This document shows positions 9,490 to 20,661 of a stretch of DNA of 64,000 nucleotides, one piece after another (within the stretch, counting starts at the first letter, position 1; the number at the start of each line of letters is the position of its first letter). A program made the position numbers and the translations under genes. Source of the stretch: Pelagibacteraceae bacterium AG-426-G09 (GTDB lineage: Bacteria; Pseudomonadota; Alphaproteobacteria; Pelagibacterales; Pelagibacteraceae); assembly GCA_003210075.1 (NCBI GenBank), contig QCNR01000004.1, forward strand, positions 18,475 to 82,474, read 5' to 3'. Below the pieces are notes generated by a model. The model searched no databases, was not told where the DNA came from, and saw only the letters and a program-made list of their open reading frames with translations.

Positions 9490-10457
9490 TGGCTGTTTAT
9501 ACAAAAATTCATCAAACTGAAATACAGATAATTGAAAATAAATTCAGTATAGGAAAAATTTTAAGTTTTTCAGGAATTAAAAAAGGAATTGAAAATACAA
9601 ATTACCTCATAAAAACTAAAAAAGGAAAATATATTTTAACTATTTTTGAAAAGAGAGTTGATGCGAAAGATTTACCTTTTTTTATGAGATTAATGTACGG
9701 TCTTTCAAAACTAAAAATAAAATGCCCAAAACCAGTAAAATCAATAAATGGACGATATCTTATAAAACTAAAAAATAAAAATGCATGTATCGTTAGTTTT
9801 CTAAACGGAAAAGATAAAAAAAATTTATCACCAAAAGACTGCTACGTTGTAGGAAAAAATATAGCTAAATTACACAATGCATCAAAAAAACTAAGGCTAT
9901 ATAGAAAAAATGCATTAGCTGTGCCTAAATTAAACAGATTGCTTTCTAGTATAAATAAAAAAATAGATAAAGTTCAAAACAATATTTTAAGTAATATGCA
10001 AAATGAATATAAGTTTTTAAGAAAATGTTGGCCAAAAAACCTAAATTCTGGAATTATCCACTGTGATTTATTTATTGATAATATTTTTTTCTACAAAAGA
10101 AAATATTATGGATTTATAGATTTTTATTTTTCAGCAAACGACTTTTTAGCTTATGAACTTTCGATTTGTATTAATGCTTTATGTTTTAATAAGAAAGGTA
10201 GAAAATATTTTTTAAATAAAAGTAAATCTACAAATCTGATTAAAGGATATGAAAGTATTCGGAAGCTAAATAATATAGAGAAGAAATATTTTAATATACT
10301 TTGTAGAGGTTCAGCGCTTAGATATTTGCTAACAAGAGCATATGATTATTTAAATACTCCAAAAGATGCTTATATAAAAATTAAAGATCCAAGAGAGTAT
10401 ATTCAAAAATTAAAGTATCATCAGAATATCAATTCATTTAAGGATTACTTAAAATAA
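9489..10457 (+). CDS. thrB: Homoserine kinase (aminoglycoside-phosphotransferase fold)
   Basis: A 322-residue kinase with the APH fold used by alphaproteobacterial ThrB. The catalytic loop is HCDLFIDN (H191, D193, N198) and the metal-binding aspartate is D211 in GFIDFYF. It phosphorylates homoserine for threonine synthesis; the next enzyme, ThrC, is encoded 1.3 kb away on the opposite strand. Placement right after ispH and before rnhA is the common alphaproteobacterial order, which supports ThrB over other APH-fold kinases. Confidence 0.92.
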   Translation: MAVYTKIHQTEIQIIENKFSIGKILSFSGIKKGIENTNYLIKTKKGKYILTIFEKRVDAKDLPFFMRLMYGLSKLKIKCPKPVKSINGRYLIKLKNKNACIVSFLNGKDKKNLSPKDCYVVGKNIAKLHNASKKLRLYRKNALAVPKLNRLLSSINKKIDKVQNNILSNMQNEYKFLRKCWPKNLNSGIIHCDLFIDNIFFYKRKYYGFIDFYFSANDFLAYELSICINALCFNKKGRKYFLNKSKSTNLIKGYESIRKLNNIEKKYFNILCRGSALRYLLTRAYDYLNTPKDAYIKIKDPREYIQKLKYHQNINSFKDYLK

Positions 10458-10879
10458 TGATTAAAATTTATACAGACGGTTCATGTATAGGAAATCCAGG
10501 TAAAGGTGGTTGGGCAGCAATAATAATAAACAATGGAAAAAAAACTGAAATAAAAGGAAGTAAAAAAGATACAACAAATAATCAAATGGAATTATTGGCA
10601 CCAATTAAAGCTCTTAAAAAAATTCCCAAAGGTAGCAAGGTTCAAATTTTTACAGACTCTAAATATGTAAAATCTGGAATAACTGAATGGATTAATAATT
10701 GGAAAAAAAATGGTTGGAAAACTTCTGGTAAACAAAAAGTTAAAAATAAAGATCTTTGGGTAGAGCTAGATATACTCGCAAATGAATTTGATATTAAATG
10801 GAGTTGGGTAAAAGCACACTCCACAGATAAATTAAACAATGAGGTAGATTTAATTGCTAGAAGTGCTACAAACTTATAA
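10457..10879 (+). CDS. rnhA: Ribonuclease HI
   Basis: A 140-residue enzyme that cuts the RNA strand of RNA-DNA hybrids. The catalytic set is complete: D7 (YTDGSCIGNPG), E45 (NNQMELLA), D67 (FTDSKYV) and D131 (NEVDLIA), with H121 in VKAHS. It shares one base with the thrB stop. Length is typical for bacterial RNase HI without an N-terminal hybrid-binding domain. Confidence 0.96.
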   Translation: MIKIYTDGSCIGNPGKGGWAAIIINNGKKTEIKGSKKDTTNNQMELLAPIKALKKIPKGSKVQIFTDSKYVKSGITEWINNWKKNGWKTSGKQKVKNKDLWVELDILANEFDIKWSWVKAHSTDKLNNEVDLIARSATNL

Positions 10880-10880
10880 T

Positions 10881-10919
10881 TGGAGTACCGGGCAACAGAA
10901 CGCCCCTAAAGAAAGGAGT
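10881..10919 (+). promoter_or_regulatory. GC-rich hairpin leader before the 98-residue gene
   Basis: Between rnhA and the next ATG lies an unusually GC-rich stretch for this genome. GGGC (10890-10893) can pair with GCCC (10902-10905) around an 8-nt loop, and the ribosome binding site AAAGGAG (10912-10918) follows. The short stem has no U-tract, so a terminator is unlikely. It could be a leader structure or a processed operon joint. It does not match the SAM-II type core that I can recall. Confidence 0.35.
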
Positions 10920-10923
10920 AAAA

Positions 10924-11220
10924 ATGGAAAAAGAAATGCTTGCAATAGCAAGAATTAAATCTGGTGAAGGAAAATTTGAAAAGTTTATGGGATTTATGCA
11001 GTCAGATGAGGGAATGGCAGTAAGAAAAACAATTGCCCATGTTGAAAAAACAGTTCCTGGAATGGCACCAGATAAAAGCTATGTTATGTTTAAAGTTTCA
11101 GTTCATAATGAAGAAGAAATGAAGAAATTTGCTTCGGGTAATAATCCTATAGCAAAACCTATTTTTGATGAATGTATCGAAATAGTTCAAATGTATGAGT
11201 TGAGTCCAGTAAAGCTTTAA
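10924..11220 (+). CDS. Conserved-looking 98-residue protein, function unknown
   Basis: I do not recognise this protein with confidence. It is a compact soluble protein with no signal peptide or membrane helix and looks like a single alpha/beta (ferredoxin-like) domain: a strand (EMLAIARIK), a helix with SDEGMAVRK (about 26-34), a strand (SYVMFKVSV) and a helix with NEEEMKKFASG. The pattern faintly recalls the DUF3764/monooxygenase-like small domains, which is only a guess. It has a good ribosome binding site (AAAGGAG) and its own structured leader, so it is probably well expressed. It converges on the peroxiredoxin gene 15 bp away. Confidence 0.75.
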   Translation: MEKEMLAIARIKSGEGKFEKFMGFMQSDEGMAVRKTIAHVEKTVPGMAPDKSYVMFKVSVHNEEEMKKFASGNNPIAKPIFDECIEIVQMYELSPVKL

Positions 11221-11235
11221 ATTTGAAATATTAAA

Positions 11236-11721
11236 TTAAAGGATCTCTAAAATGCTTTCTGCTGAGGTCAGGCCGCATTGTTTAGTTTCTTTTTCAACTT
11301 GAATTTTTAGAACTTCTAAATTTTCAATGACCATTGCATAACGATTTGATCTAATACCCATTCCTTTTGAATTTCTATCAACTTCTGCGCCAATTGCTTT
11401 TGTGAATAATAAATATGGATCAGATAACATTTTAATTTTATCTTCTGTTTTATTAGCATCTCCCCAAGCATTCATTACATAAGGGTCATTTACCGATATA
11501 CAAAATATATTTTCTATTCCTTTTTTTTTTATTTTATCAGCATTTGCTACAAAACCCGGAAGATGAAGTTTTGAGCAGGTTGATGTAAATGCTCCTGGTA
11601 ATCCAAACAAAATAATTTTACCATTACCTAAAATCTCACTTAATTTATTTTGTTTTGGTTCTCCATCAATTAAGTGAAAAATATCAGTATTTGGTATTTG
11701 GTCTTTTATTTTTAGTATCAT
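11236..11721 (-). CDS. Peroxiredoxin (Prx5-like, thiol peroxidase)
   Basis: A 161-residue AhpC/TSA-superfamily peroxidase. The peroxidatic cysteine is C49 in LPGAFTSTCSKLHLPGF, the signature of the Prx5 (1-Cys or atypical 2-Cys) group. A further cysteine near the C-terminus (KQCGLTS) could be a resolving residue. It would reduce hydrogen peroxide or organic peroxides using thioredoxin or glutaredoxin. Its ATG overlaps the thrC stop (ATGA), so it is translated with the thrC transcript. Confidence 0.92.
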   Translation of the reverse strand: MILKIKDQIPNTDIFHLIDGEPKQNKLSEILGNGKIILFGLPGAFTSTCSKLHLPGFVANADKIKKKGIENIFCISVNDPYVMNAWGDANKTEDKIKMLSDPYLLFTKAIGAEVDRNSKGMGIRSNRYAMVIENLEVLKIQVEKETKQCGLTSAESILEIL

Positions 11722-13091
11722 ATTGAATTCATTATGTAATTTTTTACTTTTTCTAGATCGTTTGGAAGAACTTCAAATTTTTCTTCTCGATCATTAACAT
11801 ATTTTAGACTATCTGGTAAATTCTCAGTTTTTGAAATAGCATCCTCTATTGCTTTTGGAAATTTGCAAGGATGTGCAGTTGACAATACAACGCAATTTTT
11901 TTCTAATCCAAGTTTTTTTACAGCACCAATACCAACTGCAGTATGAGGATCAACTACTATTTGGTTTTCATCATTAATTGTCTTTATCATTTCAATAGTT
12001 TCATTTTCATCAAGCATCTCAGATGTAAAATTCTTTTTGATCTCGTCTAAATCACTTTTGTCGATTTTATATGTATTGTTTTTAATTTTACTCATTACAT
12101 CTTTTGTAATCTCTGAATTACAATCTTTTACATCGTATAAAAGTCTTTCAAAGTTACTTGCTATCTGAATATCCATACTTGGTGTATTTGTTTCCTCAAC
12201 TTTCTTTTGAGTATAATCTCCTCCAGATATTGCCCTGTGAAGTATGTCATTTTTATTTGTAGCTACGATTAATTTATCAATCGGAAGACCTAATTTTTTT
12301 GCTAAATAACCTGCATAAATATCTCCAAAGTTTCCTGTTGGAACAGAAAAAGATATAGGTTGGCCGTTTCCAACCTTAAAGTAAGCATAAAAATAATAAA
12401 CAGTCTGAGCAATTATTCTTGCCCAGTTGATTGAATTTACGCCTGACATATTAATTGTTTTAGAAAATTTTTCATCGTTAAACATTGCTTTAACTAAATT
12501 TTGACAATCATCAAAGTTACCATCTATTGCAATATTAAAAACATTGCTCTCTTCATGTATTGTCATTAATCTTCTTTGCACCGGTGAAATTCTGTTATTT
12601 GGGTGCAACACAAACACGTTTAAATTATCTTTTCCTTTTAATGCATCAATTGCGGCTGCACCGGTATCACCTGACGTTGCCACTATTATATTAATTTTTT
12701 TTTGATCATGTCCCAAATGGTATTGATAAAAATTACCTATTAATTGCATAGCAATATCTTTGAATGCAAGTGTTGGACCATGAAATAATTCTAAAACTTT
12801 TAAATTTTCTAAATTAGAGATTTTTACGACATCCTTAGATCTAAAATTTGAATAAGATTTCGATATAGTAGAGATCAATTCATCTTTAGACATGAAATCT
12901 CCAATAAAGGGATAAATTATTTCAGCTGCTAAATCATTATAACTCAGACTGTTTAAATGATTTAATTCTTCTTTACTAAATAGTTTAATTGATTTTGGTA
13001 CAAAAAGTCCTCCATCATCTGCCAAACCTTTGAGGAAAACGTCCTTAAATGTAAAGTTTTTCTGATTATTTCTTGTACTTATATATTCCAT
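11718..13091 (-). CDS. thrC: Threonine synthase
   Basis: A 457-residue PLP enzyme converting O-phosphohomoserine to threonine. The PLP lysine is K111 in HGPTLAFKD, and the phosphate-gripping loop is ATSGDTGAA (138-146). It follows the surf1 gene with a 1-nt overlap and precedes the peroxiredoxin gene with a 4-nt overlap, placing it at the tail of the cytochrome oxidase transcript. Length matches the long (gamma-type) ThrC family. Confidence 0.96.
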   Translation of the reverse strand: MEYISTRNNQKNFTFKDVFLKGLADDGGLFVPKSIKLFSKEELNHLNSLSYNDLAAEIIYPFIGDFMSKDELISTISKSYSNFRSKDVVKISNLENLKVLELFHGPTLAFKDIAMQLIGNFYQYHLGHDQKKINIIVATSGDTGAAAIDALKGKDNLNVFVLHPNNRISPVQRRLMTIHEESNVFNIAIDGNFDDCQNLVKAMFNDEKFSKTINMSGVNSINWARIIAQTVYYFYAYFKVGNGQPISFSVPTGNFGDIYAGYLAKKLGLPIDKLIVATNKNDILHRAISGGDYTQKKVEETNTPSMDIQIASNFERLLYDVKDCNSEITKDVMSKIKNNTYKIDKSDLDEIKKNFTSEMLDENETIEMIKTINDENQIVVDPHTAVGIGAVKKLGLEKNCVVLSTAHPCKFPKAIEDAISKTENLPDSLKYVNDREEKFEVLPNDLEKVKNYIMNSI

Positions 13092-13744
13092 TAGTAATTT
13101 TTTTTTCTAAAATATAAATATATTAAAAAAATTGAAATCGCTAATGAAAACCAAGTTAATGCGTATTTTAAATGATTATTTGATAAATTCGCAGAAATAT
13201 TTTTTGGTTTAGGAATTTTAGTTGAATTTGAGTCGTTTAGATAAATAATATATTTTGAAAATTTTAAGCCAGTATATTTCTCCAAATCATTATCCTCTAA
13301 TTTAAACCAATAGTTATTAGCTAAATCGTTTTCAGGCTTAAAATAGCTTGATTTTGATTTTGCTCTAAAAATTCCTACAAAATTTTCATTGTTAGTAATA
13401 AAAGGTTTGCTTTTATCACTTATTTTTACCCACCCTCTATTTATGAGAAAATTTTTATTTTCTATATTGATGGGATTGATAATATCAAATCCTGGCTCAC
13501 CATCTTCGTTTAAATTATATAAATAAATGATCTTTTCATTATCAATCTTTCCTTTGAAACTAACTTTTTGAAAATTTTTTATTTTATTTGAATTAAACTC
13601 AATAGGTTCGCTTGAAATTGCATTATTTATTTCTGAAATAAGATTGAGTTTCCATTCAAGTCTATATAGTTGCCAAACCCCTAATGTGATAAATATTAGA
13701 ATGAAGAAATAGACAAAAATTGAAAAAGAAAGTTTATGTTTCAA
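13091..13744 (-). CDS. SURF1-family cytochrome oxidase assembly protein
   Basis: A 217-residue protein with the SURF1 plan: an N-terminal membrane helix (about 7-26), a periplasmic domain, and a C-terminal membrane helix (about 192-212). Expected motifs are visible: a GVWQLYRLEWK segment after the first helix and NRGWV in the middle. SURF1 helps insert heme a into subunit I. It lies 11 bp after coxC within the oxidase operon and overlaps thrC by 1 nt. Confidence 0.92.
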   Translation of the reverse strand: MKHKLSFSIFVYFFILIFITLGVWQLYRLEWKLNLISEINNAISSEPIEFNSNKIKNFQKVSFKGKIDNEKIIYLYNLNEDGEPGFDIINPINIENKNFLINRGWVKISDKSKPFITNNENFVGIFRAKSKSSYFKPENDLANNYWFKLEDNDLEKYTGLKFSKYIIYLNDSNSTKIPKPKNISANLSNNHLKYALTWFSLAISIFLIYLYFRKKNY

Positions 13745-13755
13745 ATCAGTATGTT

Positions 13756-14547
13756 TTAACTACCCCAAACATATATGGCTGCAAATAAAAATAACCATAC
13801 TACGTCAACAAAATGCCAGTACCACGCTGCAGCCTCAAATCCAAAGTGATGGTCTTTATTAAAATGACCTAATCTTCCTCTCCATAAGCAAACTGCTAAG
13901 AAAATAGTTCCTATGATCACATGGAAACCGTGGAAGCCAGTTGCCATATAAAAAGTTGCACCGTAAATATGATTAGAAAATTCAAATGTTGCATGTTGAT
14001 ATTCATAGGCTTGTAGCGCAGTGAAACATACGCCTAGAAAGACTGTCCATGATAAGCCTTGAATAAAACCTTTTCTGTCGTCTTCAAGAAGAGCATGATG
14101 AGCCCATGTTACTGTAGTTCCTGATAATAATAATACTAATGTATTTATTAATGGAATGTCCCAAGGATTAAAAACTTCTATATCTTTTGGAGGCCAAACA
14201 TTTCCAACGAATTCACCTGGAAAGAGACTTGCATCAAAGTATGCCCAGAACCATGCAACAAAAAACATAACTTCGGATGCAATAAATAAAGTCATTCCAT
14301 ATCTATGATGGATTTGAACAACTGGTGTATGGTGACCTTGATGTTCTGCTTCAATAACTACATCTCTGAACCACATAAAAGCTCCATAACAAACAAGAGC
14401 TAAGCCGAGGATCATTGCCCACATTACTTTTGAATGAAAATAATAAATTGATCCAACTGCCAAAACTAAAGTTGCAAATGAAGTATAAATTGGCCAGGGA
14501 CTTGGATCTACAAGATGATAATCATGTTTTTTTTCACCAGCTGACAT
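13756..14547 (-). CDS. coxC: Cytochrome c oxidase subunit III
   Basis: A 263-residue protein with seven predicted membrane helices, the third core subunit of the aa3 oxidase. Recognisable stretches include MWFRDVVIEAEHQGHHT, FWAYFDASLFPGEFVG, and the C-terminal GFEAAAWYWHFVDVVWLFLF. It stabilises subunit I and carries lipid sites. It shares 1 nt with ctaG upstream and is followed by surf1. Confidence 0.97.
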   Translation of the reverse strand: MSAGEKKHDYHLVDPSPWPIYTSFATLVLAVGSIYYFHSKVMWAMILGLALVCYGAFMWFRDVVIEAEHQGHHTPVVQIHHRYGMTLFIASEVMFFVAWFWAYFDASLFPGEFVGNVWPPKDIEVFNPWDIPLINTLVLLLSGTTVTWAHHALLEDDRKGFIQGLSWTVFLGVCFTALQAYEYQHATFEFSNHIYGATFYMATGFHGFHVIIGTIFLAVCLWRGRLGHFNKDHHFGFEAAAWYWHFVDVVWLFLFAAIYVWGS

Positions 14548-15095
14548 TAATTTACCTTTTTACTTTGCTTATAATAATGTGACGAGAAAAAAGTATATGA
14601 CATAGTCACATCCTCTACTCTCGCAGTTTTAGGATCTTTTACCAGCTCTGGATCTAAATAGAAAACTAAATCGTAGCTGGCTTTTTCGCCAGGATTTAAA
14701 GTTTGTTTTTCAAAACAAAAGCAACCAATTTTATTGAAATATGCGCCAAAAGAAGAAGGCGAAACATTATAGCTTGCAACACCTGATGATGGTTCACTAC
14801 CCAAGTTTTCAACATTAAATTTAATTTTATAAACTTTGCCTGGTTTAACTTCCATCGTATTTGCCTCGGACTCAAACTTCCAATCCAATTGTGAATTAAC
14901 ATTTGTATCTAGCCTTACATTAATTGTTTCATCTAATACTATTTTTGGCGCTTCTTTTGATATTTGTGTTGTTCCGCCAAATCCAGTTACTCTACAAAAT
15001 AAATCATACAACGGAACTGCTGCAAAGGATAAACCTAGCATAAAAACAAATATTCCAGATAATATTAGTGGAGTTAATATTTTTTTTTTAATCAT
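14547..15095 (-). CDS. ctaG: Cytochrome c oxidase copper chaperone CtaG/Cox11
   Basis: A 182-residue Cox11 homologue that delivers copper to the CuB site. It has one N-terminal membrane helix (about 10-29) followed by VPLYDLFCRVTGFGG and a periplasmic immunoglobulin-like domain. The copper ligands are C125 and C127 in IGCFCFEKQ, with C34 also conserved. Its ATG overlaps the TGA of the 40-residue upstream ORF (ATGA), and it overlaps coxC by 1 nt. Confidence 0.95.
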   Translation of the reverse strand: MIKKKILTPLILSGIFVFMLGLSFAAVPLYDLFCRVTGFGGTTQISKEAPKIVLDETINVRLDTNVNSQLDWKFESEANTMEVKPGKVYKIKFNVENLGSEPSSGVASYNVSPSSFGAYFNKIGCFCFEKQTLNPGEKASYDLVFYLDPELVKDPKTARVEDVTMSYTFFSSHYYKQSKKVN

Positions 15096-15214
15096 AAAGG
15101 CCTATCGAATACTCCTACGTTATAAAGTGTAAATACGAACAAAAAAACTATAAAAATAATTAATCCTAGGGCTGTTTTCAAATTTCTCTTTTTCATTTTA
15201 TCGTCTTTAAACAT
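15092..15214 (-). CDS. 40-residue single-span membrane peptide of the cox operon (CoxF-like position)
   Basis: This very short ORF fills the gap between ctaB and ctaG. It encodes 40 residues: a basic N-terminus (MFKDDKMKKRNLK), one hydrophobic helix (about 14-33) and a short tail ending FDRPL. It starts 2 nt after the ctaB stop and overlaps ctaG by 4 nt (ATGA), exactly the packing of its neighbours. A small membrane protein, often called CoxF, sits at this place in other alphaproteobacterial cox operons. I infer a role in oxidase assembly from position only. A second ATG is seven codons in. Confidence 0.72.
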   Translation of the reverse strand: MFKDDKMKKRNLKTALGLIIFIVFLFVFTLYNVGVFDRPL

Positions 15215-15216
15215 TA

Positions 15217-16125
15217 TTATACTAATCTATCTACTAAAAATAATACAAATACCAAAAATAAATACAAAATTGAATATCCAAATATTTGTTGAGCTTTTTT
15301 AATTGCAAATTTATTCTTCTTAAAACTGTAAAGCTGGTAACAAAGATAATTATAATAAAATGTTAAGGCTAAACCAGATACCAAAAATAATTCTCCAACA
15401 AAATCAACATAGTATGGCAAAGCAATAGCCGGCAACATTAATAATGAGTATATAAATATATTTTTCTTTGTAGTTTCAATACCATTTGTAATTGGCATCA
15501 TTGGAATATTTGCCTTTTTGTAATCTTGAACTTTATATAAGCTTAAAGCCCAGAAATGTGATGGTGTCCAAAGAAATATAATTATAAAAAAAGTTATAGG
15601 TTCAACAGAAATGTTATTTGTTGCTATTGTCCAACCAATAACTGGAGGTAAAGCACCTGCCGCTCCACCTATTACAATATTTTGTGGAGTTTTTCTTTTT
15701 AACCAAATTGTATAAACAAATACATAGAATAATATTGTAAATAATAACAAGGAGGCTGAAAGTAAATTTGTGAAGTAATAAAGAGATATTACTGATAATA
15801 TAGAGAGAGCTGTTCCAAAATACAAAGCTTGGTTTTTTTCTAAACTTCCTCTAGGGATTGGTCTTAGACAGGTTCTTGTCATTAATTTATCTACATCCGC
15901 TTCATACCACATATTTAATGCTCCTGCCGCTCCTGCACCAACTGCAACTATTAAAATACCTAAAGCTGAATTTGTAAATGTAACTGAATTTGGTGCCGTA
16001 AGTAATCCAACTGCACACGTAAATATTACTAAAGACATAACTCTAGGTTTCATCAACTTCAATAGTTCTGGAATGATTCCTAAATTTAATAACGATTTTT
16101 TTGATTTAGTATAAGCTGTAGACAT
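15217..16125 (-). CDS. ctaB: Protoheme IX farnesyltransferase (heme O synthase)
   Basis: A 302-residue UbiA-superfamily membrane prenyltransferase that makes heme O, the precursor of heme A for cytochrome aa3. The aspartate-rich motif lies in NMWYEADVDKLMTRT (N71, D77, D79), and a second conserved loop is PSHFWALSLYKVQDY. About nine membrane helices are predicted. It sits between coxA and the small membrane peptide. Heme A synthase (ctaA) is not in this window. Confidence 0.95.
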   Translation of the reverse strand: MSTAYTKSKKSLLNLGIIPELLKLMKPRVMSLVIFTCAVGLLTAPNSVTFTNSALGILIVAVGAGAAGALNMWYEADVDKLMTRTCLRPIPRGSLEKNQALYFGTALSILSVISLYYFTNLLSASLLLFTILFYVFVYTIWLKRKTPQNIVIGGAAGALPPVIGWTIATNNISVEPITFFIIIFLWTPSHFWALSLYKVQDYKKANIPMMPITNGIETTKKNIFIYSLLMLPAIALPYYVDFVGELFLVSGLALTFYYNYLCYQLYSFKKNKFAIKKAQQIFGYSILYLFLVFVLFLVDRLV

Positions 16126-16155
16126 TTGACAAATTTTATCTTTTTTTAAATAAAA

Positions 16156-18611
<2,456 letters not shown>

Positions 18612-18671
18612 TTCTAAAACTTATATATGACCAATTTAGAAAAAATACACTTTAATATTCGCGACAATTTA

Positions 18672-19373
18672 TCAATTTATCAGATAATTTATAATAGATA
18701 ACGACGATATTACGGCAGTTTCCGATCTTAAAATATTATCATTTAACTTAATCGATTGAACTCCATTAAATTTAAGAATCTTTGCTCTCTCTACCTCAGA
18801 GAAATCTCCCTCTGGACCAATTAATACAGCAATTGGTTTTAAAGGATCATTTAATTCAATTTTTTTATTTTGAGTATTTAGATCTCCGAATACTAAATTT
18901 ATATTTTTATTTTCGTTTAAAAATTTCTCTAACTTTTGAATTTTTTCAATTGATGGAACAGTTATTCTGTTACTTTGTTCTGCAGCCTCAATTAAAATTT
19001 TATTTAATCTATCTTCATTTATTTTTCTTACTATTGTTCTCTCAGTAGTTATTGGGAAAAGTTTTGTTACTCCAATTTCAGTTGCTTTCTGCAACATAAA
19101 ATTAAAATAATTTGATTTAATAGGTGCAAACACTAACCATATTTCTCTTTCTTGGATTGATTTTCTCAATTGATTTTGAGCCTCAAATTCTACAATACCT
19201 TTATTTATAGATAAAATTTTTGTGTTCCACTCACCTGATTTATTAAAAAGAGAAAATTCTTGATTAGTTTTTAGTCGCATTACAGAAGTTAAATATCTAG
19301 ACTGGTCTTTATTTAATTTTCCAATTAAATTATTGGATAAACTTTCTGAGTAAAATAATCTAATATTAGACAT
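18672..19373 (-). CDS. rsmE: 16S rRNA (uracil1498-N3)-methyltransferase
   Basis: A 233-residue SPOUT-class RNA methyltransferase. It has an N-terminal PUA-like domain and a C-terminal trefoil-knot SAM site with LIGPEGDFSEVE and the closing ILRSETAVISSLSI stretch, both hallmarks of RsmE. The segment KATEIGVTKLFPITTERT is also typical. It lies upstream of coxB on the same strand and is divergent from the HAD gene 20 bp away. Confidence 0.95.
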   Translation of the reverse strand: MSNIRLFYSESLSNNLIGKLNKDQSRYLTSVMRLKTNQEFSLFNKSGEWNTKILSINKGIVEFEAQNQLRKSIQEREIWLVFAPIKSNYFNFMLQKATEIGVTKLFPITTERTIVRKINEDRLNKILIEAAEQSNRITVPSIEKIQKLEKFLNENKNINLVFGDLNTQNKKIELNDPLKPIAVLIGPEGDFSEVERAKILKFNGVQSIKLNDNILRSETAVISSLSIINYLIN

Positions 19374-19393
19374 ATAATTAAATTAAAAGTTTT

Positions 19394-20068
19394 ATGAAAA
19401 ATATCAAAGCAATTATTTTTGATGCATATGGAACACTTTTTGATGTTAATTCAGCTGCAAAAAAATGCAAAAATAAAATTGGAGAAAAATGGGAGTCATT
19501 TGCAAATTATTGGAGAACAACCCAGCTTGAGTACACATGGCTAAGAAGCCTAATGGGCAGACACCAGGATTTTTGGAAAGTTACTGAACAAAGTTTAGAT
19601 AAATCAATGAAAGTTTTTCGAGTCGCTGAATCTATGAGAAATGAATTATTAGATCTTTATAAAGTTCTATCAACTTTTCCTGAAGTCAAAGAAACTTTAA
19701 AAAAACTTAAAGAAAAAAAATACAAACTTGCAATTCTTTCAAATGGAACACCGTCTCTCTTAAAGGAATTAGTCAGTAATAATAATTTAGAAAGTATTTT
19801 TGATGATGTATTATCTATTGAGGAAGTAAAAATATATAAACCTCATCCAAATGTTTATAACATTCCGATTAAAAAATATCAGATTGAAAAAAATCAATTT
19901 GTATATTTAAGCTCAAATACATGGGATGTATCTGCAGCAGGTAACTTTGGATTTAATGCAGTTTGGGTAAATAGGAATAAAAATATATTTGATAATTTAG
20001 ATTATAAACCAATAGCAGAAGTAAAAAATTTAAGTGATCTAAATAATTTACTTTTATTACCAAGATGA
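19394..20068 (+). CDS. HAD-superfamily hydrolase, haloacid dehalogenase type II
   Basis: A 224-residue HAD protein. The nucleophile is D10 in FDAYGTLFD; the tyrosine in place of the usual second aspartate is the mark of L-2-haloacid dehalogenases rather than phosphatases. Other motifs are LSNGTP, the lysine in IYKPHPNVY, and SSNTWDVSAAGNFGF. It probably hydrolyses short 2-haloacids, although the natural substrate in the ocean is not known from sequence. Its 3' end overlaps the convergent DUF924 gene by 12 nt. Confidence 0.88.
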   Translation: MKNIKAIIFDAYGTLFDVNSAAKKCKNKIGEKWESFANYWRTTQLEYTWLRSLMGRHQDFWKVTEQSLDKSMKVFRVAESMRNELLDLYKVLSTFPEVKETLKKLKEKKYKLAILSNGTPSLLKELVSNNNLESIFDDVLSIEEVKIYKPHPNVYNIPIKKYQIEKNQFVYLSSNTWDVSAAGNFGFNAVWVNRNKNIFDNLDYKPIAEVKNLSDLNNLLLLPR

Positions 20069-20617
20069 GTTTGGGCCATTTAGGAACTCAATTTCTTGAT
20101 TGGTTGATTGTCTTCCTAATATTTTGTTTCTGTGTGGATATCTCCTAAATTTTTCAATTGCCCGTGTATGATCGACCCAAAATTTTTTAATATTTTCTAT
20201 ATCTGGATGATTTTTTAGATATTTATCTAATAAAGCATATGCTCTTTCATGATCGATTAATTCCTCACTATGAATTAGAGGTAAAAGAAAAAATAATCTT
20301 TCTACTTCGTTAAGTTCTTTTAAATGACCTAAATATATTCCTTGATTTACCGCTAATCTTGCTTTGTGATCTTGGTCGAATGCCTCTTTTTTATCTCTAA
20401 ATAAGTTTCGTGAAAATTGATCAAGTATTATAATTAAAGCCAAACACTCTTTTGGTGTATTAAGCCAATCCTCATAGTCACCCGATTTAGCTAAATTGTG
20501 ATCTTCCATAAAATTATTTTTTATTTCAAGATCAAATGCTTCATCTTTTTTAAATCTTTTTTCAGATGGAGTTTTTACAAACCAAAAATCTATAATAGTT
20601 TTTGCTCTATTATTCAT
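20057..20617 (-). CDS. DUF924 family protein
   Basis: A 186-residue soluble, all-helical protein of the DUF924 family (TPR-like fold). Characteristic stretches are IIDFWFVKTPSEKRFKKDEAFD, ALIIILDQFSRNLFRDKKEAF and the RYPHRNKILGRQST tail. No enzymatic function is established for the family. It stands alone on the minus strand, tail to tail with the HAD gene and divergent from the pirin gene 44 bp away. Confidence 0.88.
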   Translation of the reverse strand: MNNRAKTIIDFWFVKTPSEKRFKKDEAFDLEIKNNFMEDHNLAKSGDYEDWLNTPKECLALIIILDQFSRNLFRDKKEAFDQDHKARLAVNQGIYLGHLKELNEVERLFFLLPLIHSEELIDHERAYALLDKYLKNHPDIENIKKFWVDHTRAIEKFRRYPHRNKILGRQSTNQEIEFLNGPNSSW

Positions 20618-20661
20618 AGTGAAAGTCTTGATTAAATAATATAAGGAATTATATAAAGGTC

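Noticed and set aside
10881..10919. SAM-II or SAM-V riboswitch before the 98-residue gene
   Set aside because: The hairpin and CCTAAAG look loosely similar, but the conserved loop sequences and pseudoknot partners I recall are missing, and the gene has no methionine-pathway link. Kept only as an unnamed leader structure.
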